This document shows, piece by piece, positions 8,075 through 17,165 of a stretch of DNA of 64,000 nucleotides (positions are counted from its first letter, which is position 1; each line of letters opens with the position of its first letter). Source of the stretch: JBDSSS01 sp963764195 (GTDB lineage: Bacteria; Actinomycetota; Actinomycetes; Actinomycetales; Dermatophilaceae). The DNA lies in the NCBI GenBank assembly GCA_963764195.1, contig CAVXRG010000010.1, positions 620,001 to 684,000 on the forward strand, written 5' to 3'. Under the pieces are notes generated by a model, which was not told the origin of the DNA, made no database searches, and worked only from the letters and a program-made list of their open reading frames with translations. The position numbers and the translations under genes are program-made.

Positions 8075-9001
8075 CTACCGAAGGAGTTCCCCAGAACGTT
8101 CGAGTTCGAGGTCGACGCCTCCTGACTCGCTGGGGCGCGGGGGGACGACGAGGACCGGGCAGACGGCGGCCCGCAGTACCGCTCTGGCGGTACTTCCCAG
8201 GTGGGCGCCGAACACCCCGGGGGCCCCCCTCCGGACCAGCACCACGAGCTCAGCGTCCTGTGCGGCCGCCAGGATGGCCCGGCTGGGCCGGTCGTGCACG
8301 ACGTGCACAGCCAGAGTGACGTCGGGGTGCGCGTCGCGCAGGTCTTCCAGTTCGTGTTCCACGAGCCGCGTTCCGTGTTGCACCCACTCTGCGTCGTGGG
8401 TGCGCGCTTCGATGATGTTGGTGTATGCGTCCGGTAGCTCCCAGGCGTGCACCACCTCGAGGCTCGCACCGGTAGCGGCGGCGTGGGCGAACGCCGCCTC
8501 CAAGAGCTCAGCGGAGTGCTCGGCGGCGCGAAAACCAACGACGACCCGCCCGGGTTCTGGCTTCGGTCGCCAGCTGTCGGGGACCACGGCCGTCGGCACG
8601 GTGGCCCGGGCAGCCACCGCTGCCGTGGTCGCCCCGAAGAGCAGGCGCTCGAAGCCTTTCCGGGTCTCCCGCCCGAGCACCAACAGCGTGCCACGGTCCG
8701 CGACGCGCGGCAGCACGGAGACACGAGATCCGCTCTCGAGCACGGTAGTGATCGTCAGGTCCGGCGCGAGCTTCTCGGCCTCCTCTCGGGCCGCGCTCAA
8801 CAAGCTCCGACCTGTTTCATCGATCTGTTCGGGGAGGGAGGGGTCACTGGGCGACGTCGCCTCGTACCGAGGTCCCACGTGCACCAGACTCAGGTCACAG
8901 TGCCGCTGCCTTGCCTGCTGCACCGCGTACCGCAACGCTCCCGCGCTGCCGGGAGTCCCGTCGATCCCGACGACCACCGAGCCGGTGTCCTTGTCGACCA
9001 T
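8075..9001 (-). CDS. Tandem universal stress protein (two Usp domains)
   Basis: A 308-residue protein with two UspA domains, at about residues 8-145 and 150-295. Domain one begins SVVVGIDGTPGSAGALRYAV and ends in GRETRKGFERLLFGATTAAV; domain two begins RVVVGFRAAEHSAELLEAA and keeps a weaker nucleotide loop (RRGAPGVFGAHLGSTARAVL). Two-domain Usp proteins are typical of DosR regulons in mycobacteria. A GTG at 9016 with GGGAG upstream is an alternative start. A perfect DosR-like palindrome lies 60 nt upstream (9062-9075), which makes direct control by the nearby regulator likely. Confidence 0.88.
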   Translation of the reverse strand: MVDKDTGSVVVGIDGTPGSAGALRYAVQQARQRHCDLSLVHVGPRYEATSPSDPSLPEQIDETGRSLLSAAREEAEKLAPDLTITTVLESGSRVSVLPRVADRGTLLVLGRETRKGFERLLFGATTAAVAARATVPTAVVPDSWRPKPEPGRVVVGFRAAEHSAELLEAAFAHAAATGASLEVVHAWELPDAYTNIIEARTHDAEWVQHGTRLVEHELEDLRDAHPDVTLAVHVVHDRPSRAILAAAQDAELVVLVRRGAPGVFGAHLGSTARAVLRAAVCPVLVVPPRPSESGGVDLELERSGELLR

Positions 9002-9061
9002 GCCGTCCCACCTCACCTTGCTCCCTCGTCCAGTCTGGACGGGCCAGCGGATCGAAGGACA

Positions 9062-9075
9062 GGGACCATGGTCCC
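9062..9075. promoter_or_regulatory. Perfect DosR-like operator
   Basis: GGGACCATGGTCCC is a perfect 14-bp palindrome with the half-site spacing (GGGAC-N4-GTCCC) of mycobacterial DosR boxes. It lies 60 nt upstream of the tandem Usp gene and also upstream of ppdK. Binding by the regulator encoded at 12139-12792 is inferred. Confidence 0.7.
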
Positions 9076-9282
9076 GGTCGGCGAGAATCTCGTGGACACA
9101 GCCAACCCGACGTGGCTGGCGCGCCCACCGGTGGGTCGAGCCCGGGTCGGTGGTGGGTGGCGTTGATGGCCGCGACGACAGGGCGGGTCAGCCAGTACGA
9201 AGCGCCCCGGCGATCGTGACGCTCAGCTCCGGCGCTCCGGCGCTCCGGCGCCCCGGCGACGCGTCGTCCGTCAGCCCGGAGC

Positions 9283-9297
9283 AGGACCATCGGCCCT
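9283..9297. promoter_or_regulatory. Degenerate DosR-like operator before ppdK
   Basis: AGGACCATCGGCCCT keeps the DosR spacing (GGAC-N4-GGCC) and lies about 100 nt upstream of the ppdK start. The 15-mer GCAGGACCATCGGCC is repeated exactly in front of the hemerythrin gene near 26403, which supports a shared operator. Confidence 0.55.
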
Positions 9298-9395
9298 GTT
9301 CGTTGGGTGCCTCGTCGACCGACGATGCAGGGAGGGCAGGGAGGCGAGACCACCCGACGGTTCGCCCCGACCTGTTGTACCCGAACGGAGTAGCC

Positions 9396-12107
9396 ATGAG
9401 CGTCATCGAGAGGACGACGAGCGAGCCTCTCGTCGTCGAACTGCACGACGGAGACCGGTCGATGGCCGCGCTCCTCGGGGGAAAGGGCGCGGGGCTGGCG
9501 GAGATGACCCGGCTCGGACTGCCGGTGCCGCCGGGCTTCATCATCACCACCGAGGCCTGCCGCGCCTATCTGGCGAGCGGCGGCGAGCCCGACGGCCTGT
9601 GGAGTCGCGTCGAGGAGGAGTTGGTGGCGCTCGAGGAGCGCACCGGCCTTCGGCTCGGCGATCCGCTGAGCCCGCTCCTGCTCTCCGTGCGCTCGGGAGC
9701 CCGATTCTCCATGCCCGGCATGATGGAGACCATCCTCGACATCGGCCTGACCGACGAGGTCGCGACCGCCCTGGCTCGACGCGGCGAGGCGCACTTCGCC
9801 TGGGACTGCTACCGCCGGCTGGCCCAGATGTACGGTCGCACCGTCCTCGGCATCGACGGACGGCTCTTTGACGACCAGCTGACGGCCATGCGACGTGCCA
9901 CCGGCGTGGAGACGGACGCCGAGCTCGACGCACACGCTCTCGAGCTGCTCACGGACAGCTTCCGCGGGGTCATCCGCGACCAGACGGGCCGCGACGTGCC
10001 GCAAGACGGGCGGGAGCAGCTGCACGCGGCCGTGCTCGCGGTCTTCAGGTCCTGGAACGGCGACCGGGCCCGCCTCTATCGACGCCACGAGCGCATCGCC
10101 GACGACCTGGGTACCGCGGTCAACGTCGTGCAGATGGTCTTCGGCAACCGAGGAGGGGACTCCGGAAGCGGGGTCTGCTTCACCCGCGACCCCGTGAGCG
10201 GCGCTCCGGGCGCCTTCGGTGACTACCTGCCGGACGCCCAGGGTGAGGACGTCGTCAGCGGCGTGCGCAGCCCGCTCGACCTGTCCGCGCTCCGGGCGCG
10301 CGACCCCGAGCTGCACCGGCAGCTGAGCGAGCACCTGCGCACCCTGGAAGCGCACTACCGCGACCTCTGTGACGTCGAGTTCACGGTCGAGCGGGGCCGG
10401 CTGTGGATCCTCCAGACCCGGCTCGGCAAGCGCAGCCCGGCAGCCGCCTTCCGCATCGCCGCGGCCCTCGTCGACGACGGGGTCATCGACCTCGACGAGG
10501 CGCTGACCCGCGTCGACGGCACGCAGCTGCAGACCCTTCTCCACCCGACCTTCATCCGCGACACGTCGGCCGCGACTTTGGCCCATGGTCTCGCCGCGAG
10601 CCCGGGCGCCGCAACCGGCCAGCTCGTCCTTGACGCCGCCACCGCCGTCGCGCGCGCCGCCCTCGGCCACCGCGTGGTGCTGGTCCGCCCCGAGACCAGT
10701 CCCGACGACTTCGGCGGTCTCGTTGCCGCCCAAGCCGTCGTCACGGCCCGGGGCGGCCTCACGTCTCACGCGGCGGTGGTCGCACGCGGTCTCGGCCGCA
10801 CCTGCGTGACCGGCGTCGAGGGACTCGTCATCGACCTCCGTGACCGCACCGCGACCTTCCCCAGCGGGCGGGTGCTGCACGAGGGGTCGCTCCTGTCGGT
10901 CGACGGAACGACCGGCGACGTCTTTGCGGGGCAACGCGACATCGAGCAGAGCGCCGTCGCGACGGCGATCCAGGGTGATGCGCCGTCGGACGCCGACCCC
11001 GTGGTCAGCGCCGTGCTGCGCCTGCTCTCCCACGCTGACAAACGACGTCGCCTCAAGGTGCTCGCCAACGCCGAGATCCCCGAGGAAGCACGAACAGCAC
11101 GGCGATACGGTGCCGAGGGCATAGGACTGTGCCGTACCGAGCACATGCTGCTCGGCTCACGCCGGCAGCTCGTGGAGCGGGTCGTGCTCGACAACGACCG
11201 CGAGGGAGCGCTCCAACAGATCGAGGAGCTCGCCCTGCGCGAGCTCAGCGCGTTGCTCGTCGAGATGGAGGGGTTGCCCGTCGTCGTCCGGCTGCTCGAT
11301 CCACCGCTGCACGAGTTCCTGCCCGATCTCGTCGAGCTGTCGGTCCACGCCGCGCTCGAGGCGGAGCGCGGCACCGAGGACCCCGACACGACACGCCGCC
11401 TCGCTGCGGTGCGCCGCTGGCACGAGTCCAACCCGATGCTCGGGCTGCGCGGCGTGCGCCTGCTGACCGTGCTGCCCCAGATCATCGACGTGCAGGTGCG
11501 CGCGCTGGCCGAGGCGACCCTTCGGCTGCGTGCGGAGGGCCGCCGGGTCAACCCCGAGCTCATGGTGCCGCTCGTCGCCGATGTCGCAGAGCTCGTCATG
11601 GCGCGGGAGCGCATCGACCGCGTCATGGCCGAGGTGGCGCAGGCCCACGGCACCGAGCTGCACCTGCCCGTCGGGGTCATGGTCGAGCTGCCCCGGGCTG
11701 CACTCACGGCCGCGACGCTCGCCGGCGAGGCGGACTTCTTCTCGTTCGGCACGAACGACCTGACCCAGACGAGCTGGGGCATGTCGCGCGACGACGCCGA
11801 GGGCGGGTTCCTCACCGCCTATCGCCAGGCCGGCATCCTCACGACGAACCCCTTCGAGACCATCGACGAGGTCGGGGTCGGGGCGCTGGTGCGTCTGGCC
11901 GCCATCGACGGCCGTCGCGCGCGACCCGACCTGGGTCTCGGGGCATGCGGCGAGCACGCCGGTGATCCACGGTCCACGGCGTTCTTTCACGCGGCAGGCA
12001 TCGACTACCTCTCCTGCTCGCCCGCACGCATCCCCGTCGTCCGCCTGCAGGCCGGGCGCGAGGCCGTGCTCGCCGAGGGGGGCACGGCCACCGCTGACAC
12101 CCGCTGA
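9396..12107 (+). CDS. ppdK: Pyruvate, phosphate dikinase
   Basis: A 903-residue enzyme that reversibly converts pyruvate, ATP and phosphate into PEP, AMP and pyrophosphate. The N-terminal ATP-grasp part starts GGKGAGLAEMTRLGLPVPPG. The swivelling phospho-histidine domain has GGLTSHAAVVARG with His458 as phospho-carrier and the neighbouring Thr. The C-terminal TIM barrel ends with the catalytic loop GACGEHAGDP, Cys851. Length fits the family. ATG at 9396 follows GGAG. In a low-oxygen setting the enzyme can save ATP by using pyrophosphate in glycolysis, or make PEP from pyruvate; its place beside a DosRS pair and a pyruvate dehydrogenase-like operon fits rerouting around pyruvate. Its stop lies in a 10-bp triple repeat. 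Confidence 0.93.
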   Translation: MSVIERTTSEPLVVELHDGDRSMAALLGGKGAGLAEMTRLGLPVPPGFIITTEACRAYLASGGEPDGLWSRVEEELVALEERTGLRLGDPLSPLLLSVRSGARFSMPGMMETILDIGLTDEVATALARRGEAHFAWDCYRRLAQMYGRTVLGIDGRLFDDQLTAMRRATGVETDAELDAHALELLTDSFRGVIRDQTGRDVPQDGREQLHAAVLAVFRSWNGDRARLYRRHERIADDLGTAVNVVQMVFGNRGGDSGSGVCFTRDPVSGAPGAFGDYLPDAQGEDVVSGVRSPLDLSALRARDPELHRQLSEHLRTLEAHYRDLCDVEFTVERGRLWILQTRLGKRSPAAAFRIAAALVDDGVIDLDEALTRVDGTQLQTLLHPTFIRDTSAATLAHGLAASPGAATGQLVLDAATAVARAALGHRVVLVRPETSPDDFGGLVAAQAVVTARGGLTSHAAVVARGLGRTCVTGVEGLVIDLRDRTATFPSGRVLHEGSLLSVDGTTGDVFAGQRDIEQSAVATAIQGDAPSDADPVVSAVLRLLSHADKRRRLKVLANAEIPEEARTARRYGAEGIGLCRTEHMLLGSRRQLVERVVLDNDREGALQQIEELALRELSALLVEMEGLPVVVRLLDPPLHEFLPDLVELSVHAALEAERGTEDPDTTRRLAAVRRWHESNPMLGLRGVRLLTVLPQIIDVQVRALAEATLRLRAEGRRVNPELMVPLVADVAELVMARERIDRVMAEVAQAHGTELHLPVGVMVELPRAALTAATLAGEADFFSFGTNDLTQTSWGMSRDDAEGGFLTAYRQAGILTTNPFETIDEVGVGALVRLAAIDGRRARPDLGLGACGEHAGDPRSTAFFHAAGIDYLSCSPARIPVVRLQAGREAVLAEGGTATADTR

Positions 12108-12139
12108 GCAGGCCTGAGCAGGCCCGAGCAGGCGGGCCT
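12104..12139. terminator. Tandem repeat and hairpin between convergent ppdK and dosR
   Basis: CTGAGCAGGC is repeated at 12104-12113 and 12114-12123, then once more as CCGAGCAGGC at 12124-12133. AGGCCCG (12120-12126) can pair with CGGGCCT (12133-12139) across six nt. It sits exactly between two convergent stops and is a plausible shared terminator. Confidence 0.45.
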
Positions 12140-12792
12140 CACGCACCGTGCGGGGGCCTGCCCCTCGGGTGCGTGGCGGCATACACCGCGGCCTGCGTTC
12201 GGCGCTCCATGCCCATCTTCGCCAGCACCGTCGAGACGTAGTTCTTCACCGTCTTCTCGGCAAGGCCCAGGTGCTCGCCGATCTGGCGGTTCGTCAGCCC
12301 GTCGGCGATGAGGTCGAGGATGCGGCGCTCGGTCGGGGACAGGGACCGCAGCCTGGGATCGGTCTCGGCGCGCGCGGACCAACCGGCCCGTAAGGCCCGT
12401 ACCTGTGGTTGGTCGGCGAGGGCGTCGCCGCTGGCGACTCGGTGGATGGCCTCGACGATGCCTTCCCCCGACAGCGCCTTGAGCAGATATCCGGACGCCC
12501 CAGCGAGCACCGATGCGACGAGGGCCTGCTCATCGTCGTAGGACGTGAGGATGAGCACCCGGATGCTCGGGTCGACCGACCGGATGTCGCGGCAGACGTC
12601 CATGCCCGACCCGTCGGGCAGTCGCGCGTCGAGGACGGCCACGTCCGGACGCAGGGCGGGGATGCGCCGCGTTGCCTCGACGGCAGACCCGGACTCCCCC
12701 ACGAGGACGAGATCGCTGGTGGCCTCGATGAGGTCCCGCAGGCCTCGTCGCACGATCTCGTGGTCGTCCAGGACGAAGACCCTGATGCTCAT
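12139..12792 (-). CDS. dosR: DosR/DevR-like response regulator (NarL/LuxR type)
   Basis: A 217-residue response regulator, the same length as mycobacterial DosR. The receiver domain has the acid pair Asp9-Asp10, phospho-acceptor Asp55 in VAVLDARLPDG, Thr in LILTSY and Lys in GYLLKA. The C-terminal LuxR-type helix-turn-helix reads LTNRQIGEHLGLAEKTVKNY followed by KMGMERRTQAAV, almost the DosR wording. DosR activates genes on hypoxia, NO or CO through GGGAC-N4-GTCCC sites; several such sites are found in this window. The ATG overlaps the dosS stop by four nt (ATGA), so the two are co-translated. The gene converges with ppdK. Confidence 0.93.
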   Translation of the reverse strand: MSIRVFVLDDHEIVRRGLRDLIEATSDLVLVGESGSAVEATRRIPALRPDVAVLDARLPDGSGMDVCRDIRSVDPSIRVLILTSYDDEQALVASVLAGASGYLLKALSGEGIVEAIHRVASGDALADQPQVRALRAGWSARAETDPRLRSLSPTERRILDLIADGLTNRQIGEHLGLAEKTVKNYVSTVLAKMGMERRTQAAVYAATHPRGRPPHGA

Positions 12793-14447
12793 CGGTTGCT
12801 CCTGTCGTCGTCCCTCGTCGGCGCGGGCACGTGCCAGCACAGTCGCGTGCCGCCACGCTCGCCGGGCTCGACAACCAGGCTCCCCCCTGCGGCCTCGGCG
12901 CGTGCATGCAGGTTGACCAGCCCGCTGCGAGCCTGGTGTCCCTCCATGCCCACGCCGTCGTCGACGACCTCGACCTCGACGGCTCGACCGACCGACACCC
13001 TGACCCAGGCCGACGACGCGTGGGCGTGACGCGCGACGTTGGCCAGCCCCTCACGCACGACCGACTCGACGTCGGCGCTCACCAGTGGCGACAGGGTGGG
13101 CGGCCAGGTCCCCTCGATGGTGACCTGCGGCGCGAAGCCCAGGCTCACGACATACGACTGGGCGATCTCGGCGACTCGAGCCGGGACGGCGGTCGAGGGG
13201 TGGGGCGTGTGCAGCCCGAAGATCGCCTGTCGGATCTCCGTGATCGCGGTGTCGAGCTCGGCCACGGCGGCGTTGAGCCGGGAGTGCACAACCGGGTGCT
13301 GGGCGAGGGGGGTCGTCGACTGGAGGGAGAGCCCGGTCGCGAAGAGCCGTTGGACGACGTTGTCGTGCATGTCGCGGGCAATTCGCTCGCGGTCCTCGAG
13401 GATGGCGATCCGGGCGCGGTCGACCTGCGACCGCGCTGCAGTCAACGCGACTCCCGCCTGCAGGGCGAAGGCGACCTGGTCGGGAAGGGACTCCCGGGCC
13501 ACTCGCTCCTCGCCCGGCCCCCATCCGGTGAGCAGCAGTCCGACCGACGACGATCCGGCGGCGAGCGGCACGACGGCGACCGGGGCCTCGTCGTCGAGAT
13601 CAAGCAGCCGTCGGGCCTCGAGGGCAGGCCATGTGCACGGGTCGGGGGGCTCCCCGGGCACGTGGAGGACTGGCTGCCGCATACCGAGGGCGTCGTCCCA
13701 GCACGCTCCGAGCAGGAGGGTCCCCCGGGGGGCGTGGCCACCGTTGCCAGCCGCATCCAGCCGCGAGACGGCCCGCACCTCGAGCCGTCCGGCGGTATCG
13801 GGTAGCGCGACCGCGACGGACCGGGCGGCGCTGCTGTCGAGGACCCGTCCCACCATCAGCTCGAGTGAGGCCTCCTCGTCGTCGGCCTCGAGCAAGGACT
13901 GGGCGAGCTCACTCGTCGCCTGTGACCAGCGCTGCCGTGAGAGGCTGCGCTCGTAGAGTCTCGCGTTGTCGATCGCGACGGCGGCAGCCGCGGCGAGCGA
14001 GACGACGAGGGCCTCGTCGTCGTCGGTGAAGTCGGACCCGTCCAGCTTCTCCGTGAGGTAGAGGTTTCCGAAGACGTCCTGACGCAGGCGGAGCGGCACG
14101 CCGAGGAAGGTGCGCATGACGGGGTGGTGCTCGGGAAAGCCTGCCGAGTCGGGGTGGCTGGTGAGGTCGTGGAGCCGCCGCGGGCGGGGGTCGCGGATCA
14201 GCAGGCCCAGCACCCCGCGGCCGGTGGGCAGAGCCCCGAGGCCCTGACGCTCCTCGTCGCTCAGGCCGTGCGTGAAGAAGCCCGTGAGCGTGCGACCGTC
14301 AGGGGCGAGCACGCCGAGCGCTCCGTATCGGGCCCCGACGAGCTCACACGCCGCCCTGGTGACCCGATGGAGCACGCCCGCCAGGTCGAGATCGGCACTG
14401 AAGGGCACCAGCGCATCGAGCAGGGACCTGAGGTCAGGCTGATCCAT
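12789..14447 (-). CDS. dosS: DosS/DevS-like GAF sensor histidine kinase
   Basis: A 552-residue soluble kinase: GAF1 at about residues 20-165, GAF2 at about 180-335, HisKA_3 dimerisation with phospho-acceptor His361 (IARDMHDNVVQRLFATGL), and a C-terminal HATPase domain (VVREGLANVARHAHAS, VVDDGVGM). In mycobacterial DosS the heme ligand of GAF-A is His149 in a YHPPMRTFLGVPV stretch; here the same stretch is HHPVMRTFLGVPL and His108 aligns with it. So a heme sensor of O2, NO or CO or of redox state is predicted. It lacks the N-terminal extension of DosS of about 40 residues. Start at 14447; a longer frame upstream overlaps another gene. A DosR-like site lies 78 nt upstream, consistent with autoregulation. 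Confidence 0.92.
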   Translation of the reverse strand: MDQPDLRSLLDALVPFSADLDLAGVLHRVTRAACELVGARYGALGVLAPDGRTLTGFFTHGLSDEERQGLGALPTGRGVLGLLIRDPRPRRLHDLTSHPDSAGFPEHHPVMRTFLGVPLRLRQDVFGNLYLTEKLDGSDFTDDDEALVVSLAAAAAVAIDNARLYERSLSRQRWSQATSELAQSLLEADDEEASLELMVGRVLDSSAARSVAVALPDTAGRLEVRAVSRLDAAGNGGHAPRGTLLLGACWDDALGMRQPVLHVPGEPPDPCTWPALEARRLLDLDDEAPVAVVPLAAGSSSVGLLLTGWGPGEERVARESLPDQVAFALQAGVALTAARSQVDRARIAILEDRERIARDMHDNVVQRLFATGLSLQSTTPLAQHPVVHSRLNAAVAELDTAITEIRQAIFGLHTPHPSTAVPARVAEIAQSYVVSLGFAPQVTIEGTWPPTLSPLVSADVESVVREGLANVARHAHASSAWVRVSVGRAVEVEVVDDGVGMEGHQARSGLVNLHARAEAAGGSLVVEPGERGGTRLCWHVPAPTRDDDRSNR

Positions 14448-14524
14448 GCGTCGATCGTAGGCAGCAGGACGGTCCCCGCGGCCCGAACCGCGCACCGGGT
14501 TCGCGAGCGCGATCCGATCGCACC

Positions 14525-14538
14525 GGGACCTTGGACCC
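14525..14538. promoter_or_regulatory. DosR-like operator between dosS and the DUF1918-DUF1876 gene
   Basis: GGGACCTTGGACCC matches GGGAC-N4-GNCCC, one base short of a perfect palindrome. It lies 78 nt upstream of dosS and about 115 nt upstream of the divergent gene at 14653, so it could serve both. Confidence 0.55.
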
Positions 14539-14652
14539 TCGCGGGCCATCGTCGGAGGTGCTGACATGGAGGGATCGCGGGAGCGCTGGGACAGCGCCCA
14601 CCGACCCGTCCCGGTCCGGTGGACGACCCCGCGCACACCGAGGGAGGTAGCC

Positions 14653-15171
14653 ATGCGAGCACGAATGGGTGACCGCATCATCCTGGCCGCAGAGCACATC
14701 GACCAGCCGACGAGGGACGGCGAGGTGCTCGAGGTCAGAGGCGCCGACGGTGGGCCGCCGTACCTCGTTCGATGGTCCGACGGGCACACCGGGCTGATCT
14801 TCCCCGGGCCGGGGGCGGTGCTGCGTCTGGGCGCCGCCGATGACGCCGCGGCGCCGGCCCACCCGGACCGGGGCCGAGATACAGGATCGTCAGCACCCCC
14901 CGCCCACGGTCGCGAGTGGAACGTGCGCGTGTCGATCCTCGGGGCGGGCGAGGACACCCGGGCGAGCGTCGTGCTCATCGCCGACGCACTGACCCCGTTG
15001 TCGGCGCGGGGCGAGAGCCATCGGTCCGCCGGAGACGACGACGAGGCCACCATCGGTGACGAGGTCGCCGTTGCCAGAGCGCTTCGGCACCTCGCGGACC
15101 GCCTGGTCGAGACAGCCGAGCACGCGATCGAGGCCCGCACGGGCGAGCCGGCGCACGTCCGCCGGACGTGA
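14653..15171 (+). CDS. DUF1918-DUF1876 fusion protein
   Basis: A 172-residue protein in two parts. Residues 1-60 are DUF1918 (MRARMGDRIILAAEHIDQP, GGPPYLVRWSDGHTGLIFPG). After a low-complexity linker, residues 88-165 match DUF1876 (EWNVRVSILGAGEDTRASVV, then GDEVAVARALRHLADRL). The DUF1876 protein Rv1738 of M. tuberculosis is strongly DosR-induced and has been likened to ribosome hibernation factors. DUF1918 proteins have an SH3-like small fold of unknown role. Both families are usually separate small proteins. The ATG at 14653 has AGGGAGGT six nt upstream; an ATG at 14566 lacks one. It is divergent from dosS with a DosR-like site between. Confidence 0.82.
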   Translation: MRARMGDRIILAAEHIDQPTRDGEVLEVRGADGGPPYLVRWSDGHTGLIFPGPGAVLRLGAADDAAAPAHPDRGRDTGSSAPPAHGREWNVRVSILGAGEDTRASVVLIADALTPLSARGESHRSAGDDDEATIGDEVAVARALRHLADRLVETAEHAIEARTGEPAHVRRT

Positions 15172-15195
15172 CGCTCCCAGCCACTGGAGGTTGCC

Positions 15196-16650
15196 ATGAA
15201 CGCCCCGACCGAGGCCCGCGTCGGCGCGCCGTCCCTGACCTTCTGCGGAGCGGCCGGCACCGTGACGGGAAGCAAGTTCCTCCTCGGGACCACCCGGGGC
15301 CGTCTGCTCGTCGACTGTGGGCTCTACCAGGGTGAGAAACGGTGGCGTGAACGCAACTGGGAGGACTTCCTCGTGCCGCCCGCCACGATCGACGCGGTGG
15401 CCCTCACACACGCCCACCTCGACCACTGCGGCTACCTGCCGGCGCTCGTGCGGCGCGGCTTCACCGGTCCCGCGCTGACGACGGCGGGCACAGCGGCCCT
15501 CGCCGCGGTGATCTTGCGCGACAGCGCCCACCTGCAGGAGGAGGAGGCGCAGGGAGCGCGTCGCTATGGGTGGTCACGACACGACCCCCCGCTCCCCCTC
15601 TACGACATCGGTGACGCCGAGCGCGCGATCGCGGCTCTGCGACCCGTCCGGCCGGGGGTGCCCACCGAACTCGTCGACGCGACGGACGGGCGGGGACTCG
15701 TCGACCGGTCCGTATGCGTCGCGCCGGGTTCGGGTGCCACGCTGACCTTCGTGCGTGCCGGCCACATCCTCGGCTCCTCGAGCGTGCTCGTCGAGGCCGA
15801 CGGCTTCAGCGTGCTCTTCTCCGGCGACCTCGGCCGGCCCGACCACCCGGTGCTGCAGCCGCGAGCGAGGCCACCGGCTGCCCGCACGGTCGTCATCGAG
15901 TCGACATACGGCGACCGCGCGCACCCCGAGGTCGACCCCGAGCACCACGTCATGGCCGACGCGATCCGTCGCACCATCGGTCGCGGCGGCACGGTCGTCA
16001 TCCCGGCCTTCGCGGTCGACCGCACCGAGATCGTCCTGCTCACCATCGCCGACCTCATCGAGCGACGCGTCATCCCCGACGTGCCGGTCTGGGTGGACAG
16101 CCCGATGGCCCTCGCGGCGCTCGACATCTACCGAGACCCGGCATACGCGGCCGAGATCCGCCCCGAAGCGCTCGATCGGTTGCGCCGGTTGAGCGGCCTG
16201 CGCTCCGCTCATACGGCGGAGGAGTCGATGCGGCTCAACACCCCCGGCACGCCGTGCATCATCGTGTCCGCGTCGGGCATGGCGACCGGGGGTCGCGTCA
16301 TCCACCACCTACGGCACCTCCTGCCGCAGGCGCGCAACTGCGTGATGCTCACCGGCTACCAGGCGGTCGGAACCCGCGGGCGGGACCTGCAGGAGGGCGC
16401 CCGCCAGGTCAAGATCACCGGGCACTACGTGCCGGTGAGGGCCGAGATCGTCTCGTTGGACGACTTCTCCGTCCACGCCGACGCCAACGAGCTCCTCGCG
16501 TGGCTGGGCGAGCTGCCGGAGCCACCCTCGACCGTGCACGTCGTCCACGGGGAGCCAGCGGCCGCTCACGCCCTGGCGGAGGTGGTTCGTGAGCGGTTCG
16601 ACTGTGCTGTCTCGGTGCCGCGCTACGGCGAGCGAGTGCTGCTGGACTGA
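15196..16650 (+). CDS. Metallo-beta-lactamase/beta-CASP hydrolase (RNA-processing type)
   Basis: A 484-residue protein with the metallo-beta-lactamase motif HAHLDHCGY (His72, His74, Asp76, His77), GHILGSSSV and FSGDLGRPDHPV, then beta-CASP motifs: VIESTYGDRAH, IPAFAVDRTEIVL, and VSASGMATGGRVIHHL. This is the layout of bacterial and archaeal beta-CASP proteins that act as zinc-dependent RNA endo/exonucleases. It starts 25 nt after the DUF1918-DUF1876 gene and is followed by another DUF1918 gene, so it probably belongs to the same stress operon. RNA turnover or processing in dormancy is an inference. DNA as substrate cannot be excluded. Confidence 0.85.
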   Translation: MNAPTEARVGAPSLTFCGAAGTVTGSKFLLGTTRGRLLVDCGLYQGEKRWRERNWEDFLVPPATIDAVALTHAHLDHCGYLPALVRRGFTGPALTTAGTAALAAVILRDSAHLQEEEAQGARRYGWSRHDPPLPLYDIGDAERAIAALRPVRPGVPTELVDATDGRGLVDRSVCVAPGSGATLTFVRAGHILGSSSVLVEADGFSVLFSGDLGRPDHPVLQPRARPPAARTVVIESTYGDRAHPEVDPEHHVMADAIRRTIGRGGTVVIPAFAVDRTEIVLLTIADLIERRVIPDVPVWVDSPMALAALDIYRDPAYAAEIRPEALDRLRRLSGLRSAHTAEESMRLNTPGTPCIIVSASGMATGGRVIHHLRHLLPQARNCVMLTGYQAVGTRGRDLQEGARQVKITGHYVPVRAEIVSLDDFSVHADANELLAWLGELPEPPSTVHVVHGEPAAAHALAEVVRERFDCAVSVPRYGERVLLD

Positions 16651-16731
16651 GGTCCGATGGGCGAGGGCCTGTGCAGCCGGCCCGAGAAGTGGTGTCCTTG
16701 GATCAGCAGCACGGAGAGAAGGAGGTATGCC

Positions 16732-16947
16732 ATGGAGGCACGGGTGGGTGACCGCATCACGATGGCGGGCGAGCACGTGGGTCAGCGCCCGCGGGAGGGC
16801 ACGATCCGGGAGGTCAAGGGCGAGGCGGGTGGGCCGCCCTATGTCGTGGAGTGGGCCGACGGCCACACCGGGCTGATCGATCCCGGACCCGGCTCAGTCC
16901 TGCGCTGCGAGCACGTCGACGCAGCCGAGACGGCCGAGACGGTTTAG
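16732..16947 (+). CDS. DUF1918 protein
   Basis: A 71-residue protein that is almost entirely DUF1918: MEARVGDRITMAGEHVGQRP, then GGPPYVVEWADGHTGLIDPG. It closely resembles the first 60 residues of the fusion protein at 14653, suggesting a local duplication. AGAAGGAGGT precedes the ATG at 16732, a very strong ribosome site. It follows the beta-CASP gene and likely ends that operon. Function of the family is unknown. Confidence 0.85.
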   Translation: MEARVGDRITMAGEHVGQRPREGTIREVKGEAGGPPYVVEWADGHTGLIDPGPGSVLRCEHVDAAETAETV

Positions 16948-17165
16948 GGCCCGCGGATACACGGGTCGGCACCGTCACCCGGTCCCCGAGCCCGGCCCGA
17001 TGGGCCCGGCCTCGCTCACGGTGCCCACCAACCGGTCCCGGACGCCGGCTGGACCGAGGTGCTGCGCGCCTCCCGGGGTCCGTCGGTCGACAACCGGGCG
17101 ACGCACCTGCGGCGAGGTGTCCGCGAGGGCGCTCCGGCGGCCACCCGCACCACCTGAGGTCCGAG

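Noticed and set aside
14566..14652. A longer start for the DUF1918-DUF1876 protein
   Set aside because: The domain begins at 14653 behind a strong ribosome site. The upstream part has none and is low-complexity.
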